In this document: in pieces, positions 62,620 to 64,000 of the stretch | How the letters are laid out: each line of letters opens with the position of its first letter | How positions within the stretch are numbered: the first letter of the stretch is position 1 | Origin: UBA3839 sp902776985 | GTDB taxonomy: Bacteria; Bacteroidota; Bacteroidia; Bacteroidales; Bacteroidaceae | Assembly: GCA_902776985.1 (NCBI GenBank) | Contig: CACYSD010000013.1 | Location: 39,150 to 103,149 of the forward strand | Length of the DNA stretch: 64,000 nt | Reading direction: 5' to 3' | Made by a program: the position numbers and the translations under genes | The notes under the pieces: generated by a model | Databases searched by the model: none | What the model was told of the DNA's origin: nothing | What the model saw: the letters and a program-made list of their open reading frames with translations, nothing else

Positions 62620-63905
62620 AGTGCCGCAATGTTAAAACCAACTCTTTCCAATTGCTCCCAATAAGTAGGATATGATTTCGTCACAACCTGCGGTGCATTA
62701 ATCACAACTTTCGGCATTACCAAAGCACAAGGAGCAAAAGACATTGCCATTCTATGGTCATCGTAAGTATCGATTGCCGGAACGGTGTTTCCTGCCTGTG
62801 AAGCATCTGCACTCTTCGCTCCATCCCATTCTATCGTACTATCACTGACTTTGAGCATGACACCTATTTTTGCCAGTTCGTTCTGCAAAGCCACAATACG
62901 GTCTGTCTCCTTTATCTTAAGACTTTGCAAGCCTGTAAAGTTGAACTTAATACCCAACATCGCACAAGTAACAACGAGTGTCTGTGCAAGATCCGGGACA
63001 CGTGTGAAATCATAACACAGCTCTTCTGTACAATAACCGCTCTTTCTCAAAAGTGCATATTCATTGCCTTCGGCAGAACGGAATTCAGTTTCTACACCAA
63101 GTTGTCTGAAGATATTTGCCACCTCGCTGTCTCCCTGAAGGCTCTTTGAATGTAGTCCCAACAACTTGAACTCTAAATCGGAAGACTTGCTAAGGGCAAG
63201 CATTTCATACCAATAGCTTGCAGCACTCCAGTCACTCTCTACCGCATATCTTATTCTCTTATAAGGCACCGGACTGACAACAATTTCATTCACGCCCTTC
63301 CATTCCACTTCTGCTCCATAGTCTCTCATCATATTTATTGTCATGTCAATATATGGACGAGACACAACTTCACCTTCGAGAACCAAATGCAAACCTTTAG
63401 TAAGTTTAGGACCTATCATCAGCAAAGCAGAGATATATTGGGAACTAACACTGCCTGACAATCTCACCATCCCTCCTTCCAGATGGTTATTACCTTTGAT
63501 TTGCAAAGGGGGAAAACCTTCATTCTCAACATAGTCAATACAACAGCCTAAACTACGTAATGCATCAACCAGAACAGAAATGGGACGTTGTTTCATTCGA
63601 GCAGAACCAGTGATAGTATGTTCACCATCCATCACCGAAAGGAAAGCAGTAGAGAAGCGCATAGCTGTACCGGCTGCTCCTATATCGATAACACCAGGAA
63701 CGGAAGAAAACCATTCAATCATCACTCTTGTGTCATCACAATCAGAAAGATTAATCAACCAGTCAGAAGAAATTCCACATGAAGCACTAAAATCATCATT
63801 AGCCAAAGCATCAATAACCAAAGCACGGTTACTAATACTCTTTGATGCAGGTAATAGTACCCTAGAAGAATGTAAATTATCAATCGTAAGAAGGATTCTA
63901 TTCAT
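62616..63905 (-). CDS. aroA: 3-phosphoshikimate 1-carboxyvinyltransferase (EPSP synthase)
   Basis: 429 residues, full length. It joins phosphoenolpyruvate to shikimate-3-phosphate. 'LPASKSISNRALVI' (substrate-binding Lys/Ser), 'GAAGTAMRF' (phosphoenolpyruvate binding), 'QYISALLMIGP', and 'TYDDHRMAMSFA' near the C-terminus are the family signatures. It begins the minus-strand series aroA, membrane protein, porW, porX, tsaE; a promoter with TTTG, a 19-base spacer and TAATTTTG lies at 63960-63990. Confidence 0.95.
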   Translation of the reverse strand: MNRILLTIDNLHSSRVLLPASKSISNRALVIDALANDDFSASCGISSDWLINLSDCDDTRVMIEWFSSVPGVIDIGAAGTAMRFSTAFLSVMDGEHTITGSARMKQRPISVLVDALRSLGCCIDYVENEGFPPLQIKGNNHLEGGMVRLSGSVSSQYISALLMIGPKLTKGLHLVLEGEVVSRPYIDMTINMMRDYGAEVEWKGVNEIVVSPVPYKRIRYAVESDWSAASYWYEMLALSKSSDLEFKLLGLHSKSLQGDSEVANIFRQLGVETEFRSAEGNEYALLRKSGYCTEELCYDFTRVPDLAQTLVVTCAMLGIKFNFTGLQSLKIKETDRIVALQNELAKIGVMLKVSDSTIEWDGAKSADASQAGNTVPAIDTYDDHRMAMSFAPCALVMPKVVINAPQVVTKSYPTYWEQLERVGFNIAAL

Positions 63906-63959
63906 AAGAAAATGAAGAATGTAGCATGAAGAATGAAAAATTCATTATAGAATTCTATG

Positions 63960-63990
63960 CAAAATTACAACAAGTTACTCAAGCAGCAAA
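63960..63990 (-). promoter_or_regulatory. Promoter for aroA
   Basis: On the minus strand a -33 TTTG (63987-63990), 19-base spacer and -7 TAATTTTG (63960-63967), 54 bases before the aroA start. Confidence 0.75.
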
Positions 63991-64000
63991 ATAATGACAA

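Noticed and set aside
1..64000. tRNA or rRNA genes
   Set aside because: No cloverleaf with a TTCGA-type arm or rRNA-like segment was noticed; a dedicated tRNA search was not possible here.

Overview
The window comes from a chromosome of the order Bacteroidales, most likely Prevotella or a close relative. Four things point there. The promoters have the Bacteroidota form (-33 TTTG, -7 TAnnTTTG). There are two type IX secretion (T9SS) genes, a PorX-type regulator and a PorW/SprE-type lipoprotein. Several secreted proteins end in a short 'DLxGRxV' tail. There is also a PafA-type alkaline phosphatase. This assignment rests on family recognition only. No tRNA, rRNA, CRISPR array, prophage or complete insertion sequence was seen.

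Layout. 0-5 kb (+): an exopolysaccharide locus made of a HlyD-like adaptor (5' end off the window), a zinc-ribbon (TackOD1-type) protein with a degenerate GGDEF-like tail, a processive family 2 glycosyltransferase and a UDP-sugar 6-dehydrogenase. 5-8 kb: an outer-membrane beta-barrel protein and priA, whose helicase has a palindromic repeat captured in its reading frame. 8-13 kb (-): a small lipoprotein, a YiiX-like cysteine hydrolase, and an MBOAT O-acyltransferase with two SGNH hydrolases, probably for polysaccharide O-acylation. 13-15 kb: alkaline phosphatase. 15-19.5 kb: a decaying accessory patch with a HigBA-type toxin-antitoxin pair, a truncated NUDIX gene, a thioredoxin-like remnant and duplicated gene ends. 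19.5-23.3 kb: a secreted HExxH protein flanked by octamer repeats, and a GH28 glycosidase. 23.4-27.3 kb: a three-gene biotin-dependent acyl-CoA carboxylase behind a cobalamin riboswitch. 27.3-36.5 kb (-): a propeller/AraC regulator, then cysS, ispG, purE, a PAP2-like protein, rpoN and trxA. 36.7-47.4 kb (-): two very large secreted modular proteins that share an identical 100-bp 3' end. 47.6-55.9 kb (-): ccsA/resB-like cytochrome c maturation genes, dnaE and an MG2-domain protein. 56-64 kb: CapA, then a (-) series aroA, small membrane protein, PorW, PorX, tsaE.

The most unusual points are the zinc-ribbon exopolysaccharide locus, the repeat that replaces part of PriA, the riboswitch on the carboxylase operon, and the identical non-coding 3' tails of two diverged giant genes. 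A structured intergenic repeat built around a GAGTTAGAGGGGG core occurs five times and supplies stop codons or coding sequence to its neighbours.
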